DNA of 53,177 bases from an uncultured Eubacterium sp. (GCA_910577225.1 CAJTMV010000031.1:1-53177), one strand, 5' to 3'; counted from the stretch's first letter, positions 36,949 through 46,432 are shown. Translations and numbers: made by a program. Notes: generated from the letters alone by a model not told the origin.

Positions 36949-37476
36949 ATGGAGGAACTTTATGCACAGAACGTAAAAATCGTCTATTATTTCCTATATA
37001 AGAGATGTCAGAACCCGCAGCTGGCAGAAGATCTGACCCAGGAAACATTCCTTCAGGCTTTTCAATCTATGGATCGCTTTGACGGAAGCTGTAAAATCTC
37101 CGTCTGGTTATGCCAGATTGCCAGACACTTATTATACCGACATCTGGAAAAGCACAAACATGAAATACCAATGGAACCAGAAAGCGAATCCGATCCCAAA
37201 AGCAGGATGTCATCCCAGCCCTTGGCAGAAGATACTACCTGGAAACAGACGGTAACCCATATCGAACTGATCGACGTACTCAAAGAGATGCAAAAGCTGC
37301 CTGCAAACATGCGCGAAGTTATGTATCTGCGTATTACCGGAGAACTGTCTTTTAAAGAAATCGGACAAATCCTGGGACGAAGTGAAAACTGGGCACGTGT
37401 AAATTTTTACCGTGGAAAAGAACTATTATTGAAAGGAAGGATGAAACATGAATCACACAAAACTGACAAACTGTAA
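36949..37476 (+). CDS. ECF-type RNA polymerase sigma factor
   Basis: Alternative sigma factor (175 aa). Region 2 is DLTQETFLQAFQSMDRFDG preceded by NPQLAEDL; region 4 is MREVMYLRITGELSFKEIG then GRSENWARVNFYRGKELL. Both promoter-reading regions are present and nothing else, as is usual for ECF factors. The ribosome site is exceptional: AAGGAGGTGAT at 36933-36943 is an 11-nt match to the 16S 3' end. The following anti-sigma gene starts 29 bp inside its 3' end, so the pair is made together. Confidence 0.92.
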   Translation: MEELYAQNVKIVYYFLYKRCQNPQLAEDLTQETFLQAFQSMDRFDGSCKISVWLCQIARHLLYRHLEKHKHEIPMEPESESDPKSRMSSQPLAEDTTWKQTVTHIELIDVLKEMQKLPANMREVMYLRITGELSFKEIGQILGRSENWARVNFYRGKELLLKGRMKHESHKTDKL

Positions 37477-38278
37477 TATTATCAAAGATCTGCTGCCGTC
37501 CTATCTGGAAGACATCTGTACTCCTGATACAAAAAAGGCAGTAAAAATTCATCTGGAAGAATGCGGTTCCTGTCGGAATCTGGCAGACATGATGCAGCAA
37601 ACGGATTTTATATCGGAGCGAACCGAGTCTGTGGAAATCGATTATATGAAAAAAGTAAAACGGCATTTTCTGAAAAAAAGCTGTTATGGTATCTTACTGG
37701 CTGCTTTTTTATTATTTTGTTTTTATGCCTTTACAAAAAGTAACGTTTCGTTTCCATTACCAGTCACCTATCTATTTCTTCCATGTCTGCTAATGGCTAC
37801 CAAACTGTTATTTTATCCGTTTACAGCAAAACAAAGCCAGGATAAAATATGGAAAATACTAACGGCTTTTGCTATCCTTTTTACCTGTTACGGCATTTTT
37901 CTGAATTTGTCCTGTTATATGCATGCGCAAAACCAGATACGAAACAGCTATCTTCCCTTCCATATAAAACCAGAACACCTTGGCCCTTTTATACACGCAC
38001 AGCTTCTGGCCATCCTGTTGTATCTGACGGCTTTGTATCTGATCGGCATTTACCATACTGTATGCAAAAAACCTGTCGGTTTTTTACACATGAATATCTG
38101 GCTGACCTGCAGTTTTATTCTGTTTCATGCCGATCGTAATCTGAAAATCCTGTCGGATGTTTCCGTAAGTTTACAGATGTTTCTAAATGCAGTCGCTATT
38201 TCGCTTTTTGAAGGCGTTTTGTTTGTCATTCTTTCCATTCTGCTGGACAGACATATCTTTCATACGGATGGACAATAA
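37448..38278 (+). CDS. Membrane anti-sigma factor with zinc-finger (zf-HC2)
   Basis: 276-aa partner of the upstream ECF factor. The cytosolic N-terminus (about 1-70) has an anti-sigma zinc motif HLEECGSC (HX3CX2C) preceded by NCNIIKDLLPSYL. The remainder is a membrane domain of about six helices (for example GILLAAFLLFCFYAF). The many-span form without a large extracellular domain suggests that it senses an envelope signal within the membrane. Its start overlaps the sigma gene and has AAAGGAAGG upstream. Confidence 0.85.
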   Translation: MNHTKLTNCNIIKDLLPSYLEDICTPDTKKAVKIHLEECGSCRNLADMMQQTDFISERTESVEIDYMKKVKRHFLKKSCYGILLAAFLLFCFYAFTKSNVSFPLPVTYLFLPCLLMATKLLFYPFTAKQSQDKIWKILTAFAILFTCYGIFLNLSCYMHAQNQIRNSYLPFHIKPEHLGPFIHAQLLAILLYLTALYLIGIYHTVCKKPVGFLHMNIWLTCSFILFHADRNLKILSDVSVSLQMFLNAVAISLFEGVLFVILSILLDRHIFHTDGQ

Positions 38279-38291
38279 TCCGAAAAAAGAC

Positions 38292-38320
38292 TTGTGAAGA
38301 CCTGAAAGATATGGTATTGT
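38292..38320 (+). promoter_or_regulatory. Candidate promoter for the lipoprotein gene
   Basis: TTGTGA at 38292-38297 and TATTGT at 38315-38320, 17-nt spacer. Confidence 0.4.
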
Positions 38321-38360
38321 ATTTTTAACAGCCATCGATTTCAATGGAAGGAGGTTCATT

Positions 38361-39461
38361 ATGAATCCGCTCGTAAAACGAAAAATCAGTCTGATCCCGG
38401 TATTTCTATTCGCTTTGATTTTATTTACCGGATGTTCGAATCATACGACCGTTTCTCTGCAGAAAGACGGTTCTGGAAAATATGAAGAAGTCCTTTCCAT
38501 TGAAAAAGATCTTTGGGACAAGTGTCTCGCCGAAGAAGAACTGGCGGAAGAATCTGATGCTGCAGAGAAAGCGTTACAGTCGTATTATCGCGCGCTTTAT
38601 CCGCAGGCGGAAATTTCCATCACAAATGAAACGACAGACGGCACCGATTTAAAAGTCATTCATTTGACAATGCCTTTTAAAAATCTTTCGGAATACAGAC
38701 AGATCCTGTCCGCTTCTGATTTGTTATGTTCCGCTACGCTGCATGAAAATTATTTTTCCAGGTCCAATATATATATGCCGCTGGAAGAAGATACCGGTAC
38801 CGTGAGCGGTATCACGGATGAGCTGGAACAGCTATTGAGTTCCAATGAAGCAATCGGGCAGATAGTTGGTTCACAGATGCAGAATATGTCTGATATCCTG
38901 TCCATGACGTTTCCATATGAGGTAACCGATGCAAACGGCGCCATACAGGAAGACGGCAAAACAGTCGTATGGGATATGAAGCAGATGGCCAAAGCGGAAC
39001 GTTTGTACGCATTGTTTCACACTTCCGATTCCAAAGCCGTCCCAAAATACCAGGGCGCTGAGAACGGAAAAGCATACAATACCGGCGTATCGCTGACCAT
39101 AACATCTGACAATCTGTTAAAGCAGGTAAAAATAAACGAAGAAACCACACAGTCCGATTCGCTGTTTTTGTCTGCTGAGGGTATTTACAACATTACGGCT
39201 TTGGATGTGAATGGAAACAGCAGCCGGATAAAATTTCGGATTGATAAAACAAAACCGTCCGTGAGCGGTGTAAAAAACGGAAAAACCTACAAAACAGCAC
39301 GTACGATTCGTTTTTCAGACAAAGGCAGCGGCATCCGGCATGCGTCTTTAAACGGACTGCAGATAAAAACCGGACAGAAAGTTTCCAAAAAAGGTACTTA
39401 TCGGTTAGTTGTAACAGATAAAGCCGGCAACCAGAAAACAGTTGCCTTTCAAATTCGTTAA
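38361..39461 (+). CDS. Lipoprotein with C-terminal Ig-like domain
   Basis: 366-aa cell-surface lipoprotein. The signal peptide ends in lipobox LFTGC (Cys25), where diacylglycerol would be attached by Lgt, whose gene is 130 bp downstream. The middle part (about 30-230) has no family I recognise; it is acidic and probably alpha/beta. The last ~95 residues (from DKTKPSVSGVKNGKTY on) form a bacterial Ig-like domain of the sort repeated in Clostridial surface proteins, ending RLVVTDKAGNQKT. Promoter and GGAGG ribosome site are good. It may be a target of the ECF system upstream, but this is inference from position only. Confidence 0.75.
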   Translation: MNPLVKRKISLIPVFLFALILFTGCSNHTTVSLQKDGSGKYEEVLSIEKDLWDKCLAEEELAEESDAAEKALQSYYRALYPQAEISITNETTDGTDLKVIHLTMPFKNLSEYRQILSASDLLCSATLHENYFSRSNIYMPLEEDTGTVSGITDELEQLLSSNEAIGQIVGSQMQNMSDILSMTFPYEVTDANGAIQEDGKTVVWDMKQMAKAERLYALFHTSDSKAVPKYQGAENGKAYNTGVSLTITSDNLLKQVKINEETTQSDSLFLSAEGIYNITALDVNGNSSRIKFRIDKTKPSVSGVKNGKTYKTARTIRFSDKGSGIRHASLNGLQIKTGQKVSKKGTYRLVVTDKAGNQKTVAFQIR

Positions 39462-39496
39462 ATTCAGAGGAATCTGGTTACCAGTCGCAAACAACC

Positions 39497-39542
39497 AAAC
39501 TCGATGCAGATACTGATTTCATCAGTTTCCGTATCGAGTTTT
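39497..39542 (+). terminator. Terminator after the Ig-like lipoprotein gene
   Basis: AAACTCGAT pairs with ATCGAGTTT; the inner ACTGAT/ATCAGT extends the stem. It ends in TTTT. Confidence 0.7.
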
Positions 39543-39589
39543 AAATATCATAAAAATATATAAATTTCCAAAGGAAAGGAGAAAGGCAA

Positions 39590-40372
39590 ATGCTAAATGA
39601 TATACAAATCGGCCCGATTACGATCCATATGTACGGTCTGATGATCGGCATTGGCTTTGCAGCGGCATATTTCATCTGTTGTCTGCGGGCACGTAAAAAA
39701 AATCTGAGCGAGGACATTCTATGGGGGATTTTACTTTGTTCGATAGGTGGGGCAATCATCGGCACCCGTCTTTTATTTTATATCGTCAGCATTCCGCAGA
39801 TTCTGAAAGACCCGTCCATTTTATGGAATTTTAAAAACGGCTATGTTGTTTATGGCGGCTTAATATTTGGAGTTTTATTTAGTTATCTTTACTGCATCAA
39901 AAAGAACGTTTCCTTTCTGCAGTATTTTGATCTTGTCATGCCATCAGTATCTGTCGCACAGGGTTTTGGGAGAATTGGCTGCTTTTTTGCCGGCTGCTGT
40001 TTTGGAAGAGAAACCGATTCCTGGTTTCATATCACCTATATCCACTCCGATTTTGCGCCAAACTTTGTCCCGTTAGTGCCGACACAATTACTGTCAGGCG
40101 CAGGTAATTTTGTTATCGCAGGTATCTTATTCTGGTATTCTTCCAAATCCAGACAGGATGGTATGGTTGGTATTTTATATATGGTCTTATACAGCATCGG
40201 CAGATTTTGCATTGAACTATTTCGGAATGATTTTCGCGGCGAATGGGGCGGATGGTCCACATCCCAGCTGATCTCTGTCGTTGTTTTACTGCTTGCCCTT
40301 CTGTTTTGGCGCATCCTGTCCATGAAAAACGGGACGAAAGCTCCCGACGACTGTCATGCATCCGACAGCTGA
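39590..40372 (+). CDS. lgt: Prolipoprotein diacylglyceryl transferase
   Basis: Membrane enzyme that transfers diacylglyceryl from phosphatidylglycerol to the lipobox cysteine of prolipoproteins, the first step in lipoprotein maturation. 260 aa with about seven helices. The signature GRIGCFFAGCCFGRET is present, and the early segment YGLMIGIGFAAAY includes the catalytic His-like region IHMYG. The start follows GAAAGGAG. It sits between two lipoprotein-rich loci but has terminators on both sides, so it is transcribed alone. Confidence 0.95.
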   Translation: MLNDIQIGPITIHMYGLMIGIGFAAAYFICCLRARKKNLSEDILWGILLCSIGGAIIGTRLLFYIVSIPQILKDPSILWNFKNGYVVYGGLIFGVLFSYLYCIKKNVSFLQYFDLVMPSVSVAQGFGRIGCFFAGCCFGRETDSWFHITYIHSDFAPNFVPLVPTQLLSGAGNFVIAGILFWYSSKSRQDGMVGILYMVLYSIGRFCIELFRNDFRGEWGGWSTSQLISVVVLLLALLFWRILSMKNGTKAPDDCHASDS

Positions 40373-40392
40373 CACATTTTTATCATTCTGCG

Positions 40393-40439
40393 AAAAAGAA
40401 AACTTTCAGCTGCATTATTTTTGAAAGTTTTCTTTTTTT
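40393..40439 (+). terminator. Terminator after lgt
   Basis: AAAAAGAAAACTTTCA pairs with TGAAAGTTTTCTTTTT around a 13-nt loop, ending in an eight-T run. Confidence 0.9.
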
Positions 40440-40448
40440 TGAAACTAA

Positions 40449-40477
40449 TTAACATTTAAATACGTCTATATTATATA
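40449..40477 (+). promoter_or_regulatory. Promoter of the surface acylation locus
   Basis: TTAACA at 40449-40454 and TATATA at 40472-40477 with 17-nt spacer, directly after the lgt terminator. Confidence 0.45.
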
Positions 40478-40525
40478 GGAAGATTCTGCCGCACATCTTA
40501 AGAAAAATTTAGGAGGAAGATATCC

Positions 40526-41770
40526 ATGAACGAGGAAAGGAAAGAAACAGATGTTTCACAAAGGGATGATTTAAACAAACATGCAAAAACAGGAAAGGCA
40601 GTCAAAGCCGTTGCCAGCGTAACGCTTGCCGGATGTCTGGTCGCAAGTCTTGGTTTAAACATTTATCAGGCCAGGCAGTCCAGTTCTCAAAACCGTAAAG
40701 TCAATAAATTTATTGACAATCAGCTCGAACGTCAGGCGAAAGAAGAAGAACAGGAAAATACGTATCAGGAGGACGGATATAAGGTTGGCAATCAGTATGA
40801 AATTCGCAGCACCACACATATTTCAGACGCCTATAAAAGCGGCGATGACAGTAAATTAAAAGAAGAAGACAAAGAAACGCTGCAAATGGCTTCGGATGTG
40901 TTAAAAAAAATCATTAAAGACGGAATGAACAGTTATGAAAAAGAACTTGCCGTATATCAGTGGATGTTTAAAAATGTAGGCCAGGGACATGGCTCTTCGG
41001 TAACCCTTCCGGGCAGCAACGATAGTGCATTTACGCCGCATGGAGCATTATCCGGCCAAAGTACTGTCTGCGTAGGTTATGCGACCACGTTTCGTCTTTT
41101 TATGAACATGCTGGATATGGACTGCCACATTGTACATAACGAATACCACTCCTGGGATATGGTCCAGCTGGACGACAATGAATGGTATCAGGTCGATGTC
41201 TATTCCGACGTCTCAGGCAGATGTCAGTATCAGAATTTTAATATGACAGATGAAATATCCAGAAGCTCTCACGACTGGGACGGTTCTGCACTTCCGGAAG
41301 CAAAAGGCGTGAAATATTCTTATGCGGTGCAAAACAGCAAAGAATTACAAGACATATTCAAAGTTCCTGCCAAAATCAAAAAGGCTCTGGATACAAAAAA
41401 ATCGTCTGCGTTCTTTAAGTTTAAAAAACCGCTGCGTCGGGAGCAGCTGCCAATTGCCGATCTGTTGCTCAATCAGATGAATATGGCATTATCCTCCCTG
41501 CCTGGTTTTGATAATTATAACATGGGCGGTATGTGGTATCAGGATGAACAGGACCAGTATATTCTTGGTATTTTTATCCATAATTATGGGGAAACAGATA
41601 CGCCTTCCTTTGATGAGAATTCGCCGGAAGCAAAAAAGATGCTGGAAGCAGTTACAAAAGCCTTTGAAGTGGAACTGCCGGAAGCAAAAGAATCGACGGA
41701 AGCAGCAGACGTTATAACCAGAGAACTGCGTACCTCTGACTCTGTATCTGAAACAATCACCGTTGGTTAA
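40526..41770 (+). CDS. Membrane-anchored transglutaminase-like protein
   Basis: 414 aa. A charged N-terminus and one membrane anchor (about 25-48, VASVTLAGCLVASLGLNIYQ) precede a coiled, Glu/Lys-rich stalk. The papain-like transglutaminase core has the triad Cys182 (STVCVGYA), His208 (EYHSWDMV) and Asp224 (YQVDVYSDV). In bacteria, extracytoplasmic proteins of this fold usually act as peptidases or in cell-surface processing, not as true transglutaminases. About 120 residues follow the core. It leads a cluster with DUF4358, MBOAT and DHHW genes, so a role at the cell surface is likely. Confidence 0.82.
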   Translation: MNEERKETDVSQRDDLNKHAKTGKAVKAVASVTLAGCLVASLGLNIYQARQSSSQNRKVNKFIDNQLERQAKEEEQENTYQEDGYKVGNQYEIRSTTHISDAYKSGDDSKLKEEDKETLQMASDVLKKIIKDGMNSYEKELAVYQWMFKNVGQGHGSSVTLPGSNDSAFTPHGALSGQSTVCVGYATTFRLFMNMLDMDCHIVHNEYHSWDMVQLDDNEWYQVDVYSDVSGRCQYQNFNMTDEISRSSHDWDGSALPEAKGVKYSYAVQNSKELQDIFKVPAKIKKALDTKKSSAFFKFKKPLRREQLPIADLLLNQMNMALSSLPGFDNYNMGGMWYQDEQDQYILGIFIHNYGETDTPSFDENSPEAKKMLEAVTKAFEVELPEAKESTEAADVITRELRTSDSVSETITVG

Positions 41771-41808
41771 CATTTCGTATGTAACAAAAACAAAGAAAGG
41801 AACGGAAC

Positions 41809-42306
41809 ATGAAAAAATATATAAGCTGCGTGCTTTTGGCTGCCATGCTTACCATGACATCCGCATGTGGAAATAAGGGAACGGATAACTCCCCAGAGAC
41901 ATCCGTATCCATCTCCAGCCTGCAGGAAACGATGCTCTCAGCCGATACAACATTGCCTGAAATGACCAAAGTATCCAGTGAGGATGCGCAGGCCGAATTA
42001 AATTTCGCTTATTTAAGCGATCTTAGTTATGATCTCGTAGACGCATATTTTTATGCATACGCCACAGAGGGTACTGCCGAAGAAATTGCCGTTATTAAAC
42101 TAAAAGATAAAAATGACGCATCTGCGATGATGAAAGCCATGCATGATCATATCGAAAGCCGCCAGGGAACTTTTCAGGAATATGACCCGGAACAGCTGGG
42201 TATGACAGAAAAAGCTGTCGTAACCAGAGAGGGCAGCTACATTGCACTGATTATCAGCTCTAAAAACGGCCTGGTTCAAAAAGCATTTGAATCCAGCTTT
42301 GAATAA
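41809..42306 (+). CDS. DUF4358 lipoprotein
   Basis: 165-aa lipoprotein with lipobox TSAC (Cys20). The mature part is Ser/Thr-rich at first and then carries the DUF4358 domain: AYLSDLSYDLVDAYFYAYATEG, shortened here to its centre, then EEIAVIKLKDKNDASAM and a C-terminal SYIALIISSKNG. The function of DUF4358 is unknown, but it is recurrently encoded next to MBOAT and DHHW genes in Lachnospiraceae, as here. Spacing is 38 bp from the gene before and 35 bp to the MBOAT gene. Confidence 0.85.
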   Translation: MKKYISCVLLAAMLTMTSACGNKGTDNSPETSVSISSLQETMLSADTTLPEMTKVSSEDAQAELNFAYLSDLSYDLVDAYFYAYATEGTAEEIAVIKLKDKNDASAMMKAMHDHIESRQGTFQEYDPEQLGMTEKAVVTREGSYIALIISSKNGLVQKAFESSFE

Positions 42307-42341
42307 ACGAACTATTTTTTTTAACGAAGGAGACCGAAGGT

Positions 42342-43769
42342 ATGGTATTTAGCAGTATCGTATTTTTATGTATGTTTTTTCCGGCGGTCCTTGTATGTTA
42401 TTATATCTGCCCCAAAAAGCTGCGCAATCTGCTTTTATTGCTTGCAAGTTTGTTTTTTTATGCATGGGGCGAACCAACATATATTATAATTATGCTGTTT
42501 TCCACGATTTTCGATTACTGTAACGGCCGTCTTTTGGAATATTTTGCTGCCATCGGGAAAAAAAATACACTGGGCAGGCTGATCCTTGTCATCTCTGTGA
42601 TTGGCAATCTTGGTATTTTAGGTTTTTTCAAATACACAGATTTTGTGCTTTCCTCCATAAATGCACTGACCGGCAAAGATTTTCCATTGCTCGATCTGGC
42701 GCTGCCCATCGGCATTTCCTTTTACACGTTTCAAACCATGTCCTATACCATCGACGTGTACCGTGGAAATGTGGCGGCGCAGCACAATCTGATTTCCTTT
42801 GGTATGTATGTGTGTATGTTTCCGCAGCTGATTGCAGGCCCGATTGTTCGTTACAGCGATATCCGACAGGAAGTCGATGACCGGCATACGTCATTTTCAC
42901 TCTGCGCGGCAGGCATGCAGCGTTTTTTACTTGGTCTTGGTAAAAAAGTACTGCTCGCCAACCAGATCGGCGCGCTGTGGGATGAGATCTACGGACTGGA
43001 AGCATCGGATCTGTCCATGGCAATTGCATGGCTTGGCGCATTCGCGTTTACCTTTCAGATTTATTTTGATTTTTCCGGATACTCGGATATGGCCATCGGA
43101 CTCGGAGAAATGTTTGGTTTTCATTTTCCGGAAAACTTCCGTTATCCATATGAATCCAAAAGTATTACCGAATTCTGGCGTCGCTGGCATATGACGCTTG
43201 GCACCTGGTTTCGCGAATATTTGTATATCCCGTTAGGCGGCAACCGCAAAGGCTTTGTCCGGCAGATTCTGAATCTGTTTCTCGTATGGTTCCTGACTGG
43301 GTTATGGCATGGCGCCGGATGGAATTTCATTTTATGGGGACTTTACTTTTTTGTACTGCTGTTGTTTGAAAAACTGTTTCTTCTGAAACTGATTCAGCAT
43401 CTGCCTATATTTTTACAGCATTTTTATGCGTTGTTTTGGATTGTTCCAGGATGGGTAATCTTTGCCTGCGACGATCTGGCGCGGCTGAAAACCTATGTAA
43501 AAATGCTTATCTGCATCGATGTCCCTGCCTGTAACCAGCTGGCTCTTTATGAATGGACAACGCATGCTGTTTTTCTCATAATACTTGTACTGGCCTCCAC
43601 GCAGCTGATGAACCGGCTCGCCGCACGTATGCTGCAAAAAATTTCCACGTGTGTTGGTGAAGCGGCTGCATTCTGGCTAAAAAGCATCTGGTGTCTGCTT
43701 GTTTTATTGTTAAGCATGGCGATGCTTATCAGCGGAAGCTACAATCCGTTTTTATATTTTAGATTTTAA
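42342..43769 (+). CDS. MBOAT family membrane O-acyltransferase (AlgI/DltB-like)
   Basis: Polytopic membrane enzyme (475 aa, about 11 helices) that passes acyl groups across the membrane to a surface polymer. The catalytic-type His323 lies in LTGLWHGAGWNFILWG, preceded by the conserved FWRRWHMTLGTWFREYLYIPLGG region, cited in part as FWRRWHMTLGTWF. It begins with the usual MVFSSIVFLCMFFP. Together with the DHHW protein downstream it matches the AlgI/AlgJ-type two-component O-acetylation machinery. Ribosome site GAAGGAG. Confidence 0.93.
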   Translation: MVFSSIVFLCMFFPAVLVCYYICPKKLRNLLLLLASLFFYAWGEPTYIIIMLFSTIFDYCNGRLLEYFAAIGKKNTLGRLILVISVIGNLGILGFFKYTDFVLSSINALTGKDFPLLDLALPIGISFYTFQTMSYTIDVYRGNVAAQHNLISFGMYVCMFPQLIAGPIVRYSDIRQEVDDRHTSFSLCAAGMQRFLLGLGKKVLLANQIGALWDEIYGLEASDLSMAIAWLGAFAFTFQIYFDFSGYSDMAIGLGEMFGFHFPENFRYPYESKSITEFWRRWHMTLGTWFREYLYIPLGGNRKGFVRQILNLFLVWFLTGLWHGAGWNFILWGLYFFVLLLFEKLFLLKLIQHLPIFLQHFYALFWIVPGWVIFACDDLARLKTYVKMLICIDVPACNQLALYEWTTHAVFLIILVLASTQLMNRLAARMLQKISTCVGEAAAFWLKSIWCLLVLLLSMAMLISGSYNPFLYFRF

Positions 43770-43819
43770 ACAAATTTACAGGAAACCATATATTTTACGC
43801 ATCAGAAAGAAGATTATGG

Positions 43820-44956
43820 ATGAAACCAATGAAAACAACCCGTTTATCGTATGCGATATTTTTTATTCTCTCGGTTCTGTTTTTTGTAATCAGCGGATTC
43901 TTACTGTTTTTGCTGCCGCAGCGCGAATTTTCAGAAAATGAAAACCGCTGTCTGACAACGTTCCGGCCACCGGAAATATCCGGTTTTTTAGACACTTCCA
44001 TGCAGCAGAATCTGACAGACGCTGCAAACGATCAGTTTGCAGGACGTGATTTTTGGATGAAATGTGCAACATCCATTCAAAAAGCTGCCGGCTTTCAAAA
44101 TGCCGGCGGCGTCTATTTTGGAAAAGACGGATATTACTTTGAACGCCTGTTGGACAGCGATCTTCCAAAACAGCGATATCTGAAACATTTACAGTTTTTG
44201 GAACAATTTGCAAATAACTATGATTTTTCTGTCACTTTTCTGCCTGTTCCATCCAAAGGATGCATACTGGAAGACAAACTGCCTTCTCATGCCGTTGTAT
44301 ATCGTTCCGACAGACTATACGACCAGGCCGGTCAGCTTTCCAGTACTTCCGTTTTAGATGTCCGGCAGCTGTTTTCAGATAATAAAAATCGTGAACAGCT
44401 GTATTTTAAAACCGATCACCACTGGACCATGTATGCCGCTTATCTGGCCTATACCGCCTGGTGTGATATGCATGGAATGACTGGCGCACCTTTGGAACAG
44501 TTTCAGCCCGAATGCGTGAGTAACAATTTTTTTGGCACTCTGTACTCCAAAGCGCCCGGTTTTGATACGCAGCCGGATCCCCTCATACTTCCGGTGCGCC
44601 TGCCAAAAGCGGAGGTTATCATCGATACGAAACGAACCGACTGTATTTATGACAATACCAAACTGGCAACGAAAGATAAATACGGCGTCTATTTTGGCGG
44701 GAATTTTGGACGGATCGATCTTCATATGGATAACGCCGTTAAAGATCAGACGTTGTTAATTGTCAAAGATTCTTTTGCAAACAGCCTTGTGCCATTTTTG
44801 ATGAACGAATACCGACATATCGTCATGATCGATTTCAGATACTATCATCAGCCGTTCTCCAGACTGCTGGAAGAACTACAGCCAAAGGAAGTTCTTATTT
44901 TATATGAAATCAGCAATTTCGCGCAGGATACAAATTTTTTTAAAATTTTAAAATAG
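43820..44956 (+). CDS. DHHW family (AlgJ/AlgX-like) acyltransferase
   Basis: Extracytoplasmic SGNH-like protein (378 aa), anchored by an N-terminal helix (about 8-32). The namesake motif DHHWT is at 199-203, and the likely nucleophile Ser318 lies in KDSFANS. It probably accepts the acyl group delivered by the MBOAT protein and adds it to a cell-wall or capsular polysaccharide. The gene follows the MBOAT gene by 50 bp. The ribosome site is weak (GAAAGAAGA); the ATG at 43816 is out of frame. Confidence 0.88.
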   Translation: MKPMKTTRLSYAIFFILSVLFFVISGFLLFLLPQREFSENENRCLTTFRPPEISGFLDTSMQQNLTDAANDQFAGRDFWMKCATSIQKAAGFQNAGGVYFGKDGYYFERLLDSDLPKQRYLKHLQFLEQFANNYDFSVTFLPVPSKGCILEDKLPSHAVVYRSDRLYDQAGQLSSTSVLDVRQLFSDNKNREQLYFKTDHHWTMYAAYLAYTAWCDMHGMTGAPLEQFQPECVSNNFFGTLYSKAPGFDTQPDPLILPVRLPKAEVIIDTKRTDCIYDNTKLATKDKYGVYFGGNFGRIDLHMDNAVKDQTLLIVKDSFANSLVPFLMNEYRHIVMIDFRYYHQPFSRLLEELQPKEVLILYEISNFAQDTNFFKILK

Positions 44957-44962
44957 AATCCA

Positions 44963-44991
44963 TTGACAATCTGACATAATCATCTTAATAT
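44963..44991 (+). promoter_or_regulatory. Promoter of the chemoreceptor gene
   Basis: Perfect TTGACA at 44963-44968 and TAATAT at 44986-44991 with a 17-nt spacer; predicted leader of about 80 nt. Confidence 0.6.
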
Positions 44992-45077
44992 AGTATTAAA
45001 GGTCTGTGATCTGAAAAGTACAGACAGGTCGTTACATGGATGTCAGCGATATACTTATTGCATGGAGGATGGAAAGT

Positions 45078-46355
45078 ATGCAGATGGATCAGGAACAAAA
45101 GAAAAAATTATTGACTGCGCTCGCAATTGTTATCAGTCTGCCGGTTCTCATTGTCGGCGTATGGGCAGTATTGATCACGATTCTTGTGTCTAAAGGCAGT
45201 ATGCTCGGTATGATACTGATTATCGCCGGCGGCCTCATCGGTTATGCCACATCATTAATTATTGCCAAGCTCTCTGCTGATATGGTCCACCGTTTTTTAT
45301 CAAACGCATCGGATATCGCCGACGGAACGATTTCTTTGGAAAGTATCTCTGCGCCGATCAGCCAGCGCAGCAGCAAAATGAGTGAAATCATGCAGACTGT
45401 AAGTGAGATCGCCGTTTCCTATGCCAAAGTCATTTCTTCCATTGAAACCGCGACTACCGAACTCGGCGAGGTAACCGAAAATTTCAAAGATCTGTTTAAT
45501 GAAATGACGACAGCAGAAGAAGACATGAGCAACAACGTCAATTCCATCTCAGAAAATATCATGTCGCAGGCAGACCGGATGCAAATGATTACTACAGAGC
45601 TTGACGCGGTTAGTGATGAGATCGGGCATATTTCCTCCAATGTTGAAAATCTGTCAGCAAGCGCAGATAAAATGCAGGAATGCAACAAATCCGTGGAAAC
45701 TTACATAACTGAATTAATTAAATTAAATACCGAAAACAGCGAATCAATAGAAAAGGTACGCGAGCAGACAGAGCTGACAAATAAATCGGCCATGAATATC
45801 CGTACCGCAACGGAAATTATTGCAAGCATTTCCAACCAGACAAATCTGCTTGCTTTAAACGCAAGTATTGAGGCCGCAAGAGCAGGAGAAGCCGGAAAAG
45901 GATTTGCCGTCGTTGCCGAAGAAATACGTAAACTCGCGGATCAGTCAAAAGAATCTACCGAACAGATCAACGAAAGCGTCAATGAACTGATCGATAACGC
46001 CCAGTTTAGTGTGGAGATCACGCAAAAAGTAACCACCGCGTTCGAAGAGCAGACCGAAAAGATTAATTACACAAGCAGCCTGTTCGACTCCTTACGAACA
46101 GAAGTGAACCAGGTAGCCGGAGCCATTGGCGGTATTGAAACGGAAGTAAACAGCCTGAACGAAAATAAAACTTCTATTCTGACAAAAGTGCAGGATGTAG
46201 CCGATTTCTCAAATGAAAATGAAGAAAGTGCAAAAACAACGCTTGAAAACGTCTATCATTTTGAAAAAATTATTTCAGAATGCCGCGATGCTACCGATCA
46301 CGTAACTGCAGTATCGAATAAATTAATAAAAAATATTCATAAACTTAACGAATGA
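45078..46355 (+). CDS. Methyl-accepting chemotaxis protein without a sensor domain
   Basis: 425-aa chemoreceptor. Two membrane helices (about 11-35 and 43-63) are separated by only a few residues, so there is no extracellular ligand domain. A long coiled-coil cytoplasmic region follows with the conserved hairpin tip NQTNLLALNASIEAARAGE then GKGFAVVAEEIRKLADQS, which contacts CheA and CheW. The start is ATG 45078 after GGAGG (45064-45068); the longer frame from 45036 lacks a ribosome site. No other chemotaxis gene is in the window. It must sense membrane or cytosolic signals, or act through a partner. Confidence 0.92.
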   Translation: MQMDQEQKKKLLTALAIVISLPVLIVGVWAVLITILVSKGSMLGMILIIAGGLIGYATSLIIAKLSADMVHRFLSNASDIADGTISLESISAPISQRSSKMSEIMQTVSEIAVSYAKVISSIETATTELGEVTENFKDLFNEMTTAEEDMSNNVNSISENIMSQADRMQMITTELDAVSDEIGHISSNVENLSASADKMQECNKSVETYITELIKLNTENSESIEKVREQTELTNKSAMNIRTATEIIASISNQTNLLALNASIEAARAGEAGKGFAVVAEEIRKLADQSKESTEQINESVNELIDNAQFSVEITQKVTTAFEEQTEKINYTSSLFDSLRTEVNQVAGAIGGIETEVNSLNENKTSILTKVQDVADFSNENEESAKTTLENVYHFEKIISECRDATDHVTAVSNKLIKNIHKLNE

Positions 46356-46361
46356 AATCCG

Positions 46362-46398
46362 AAGCCTTTCCATAATAATATTTACGGAAAGGCTTTTT
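46362..46398 (+). terminator. Terminator after the chemoreceptor
   Basis: AAGCCTTTCC pairs with GGAAAGGCTT around 14 nt and ends in TTTTT. Confidence 0.85.
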
Positions 46399-46403
46399 CG
46401 CGC

Positions 46404-46432
46404 TTGCAGCCAGTTTCATTATCTGCTATACT
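46404..46432 (+). promoter_or_regulatory. Promoter of the LRR-VWA-MoxR operon
   Basis: TTGCAG at 46404-46409 and TATACT at 46427-46432 with an exact 17-nt spacer. The TTG of the -35 box is what opens a spurious longer frame for the next gene. Confidence 0.65.
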
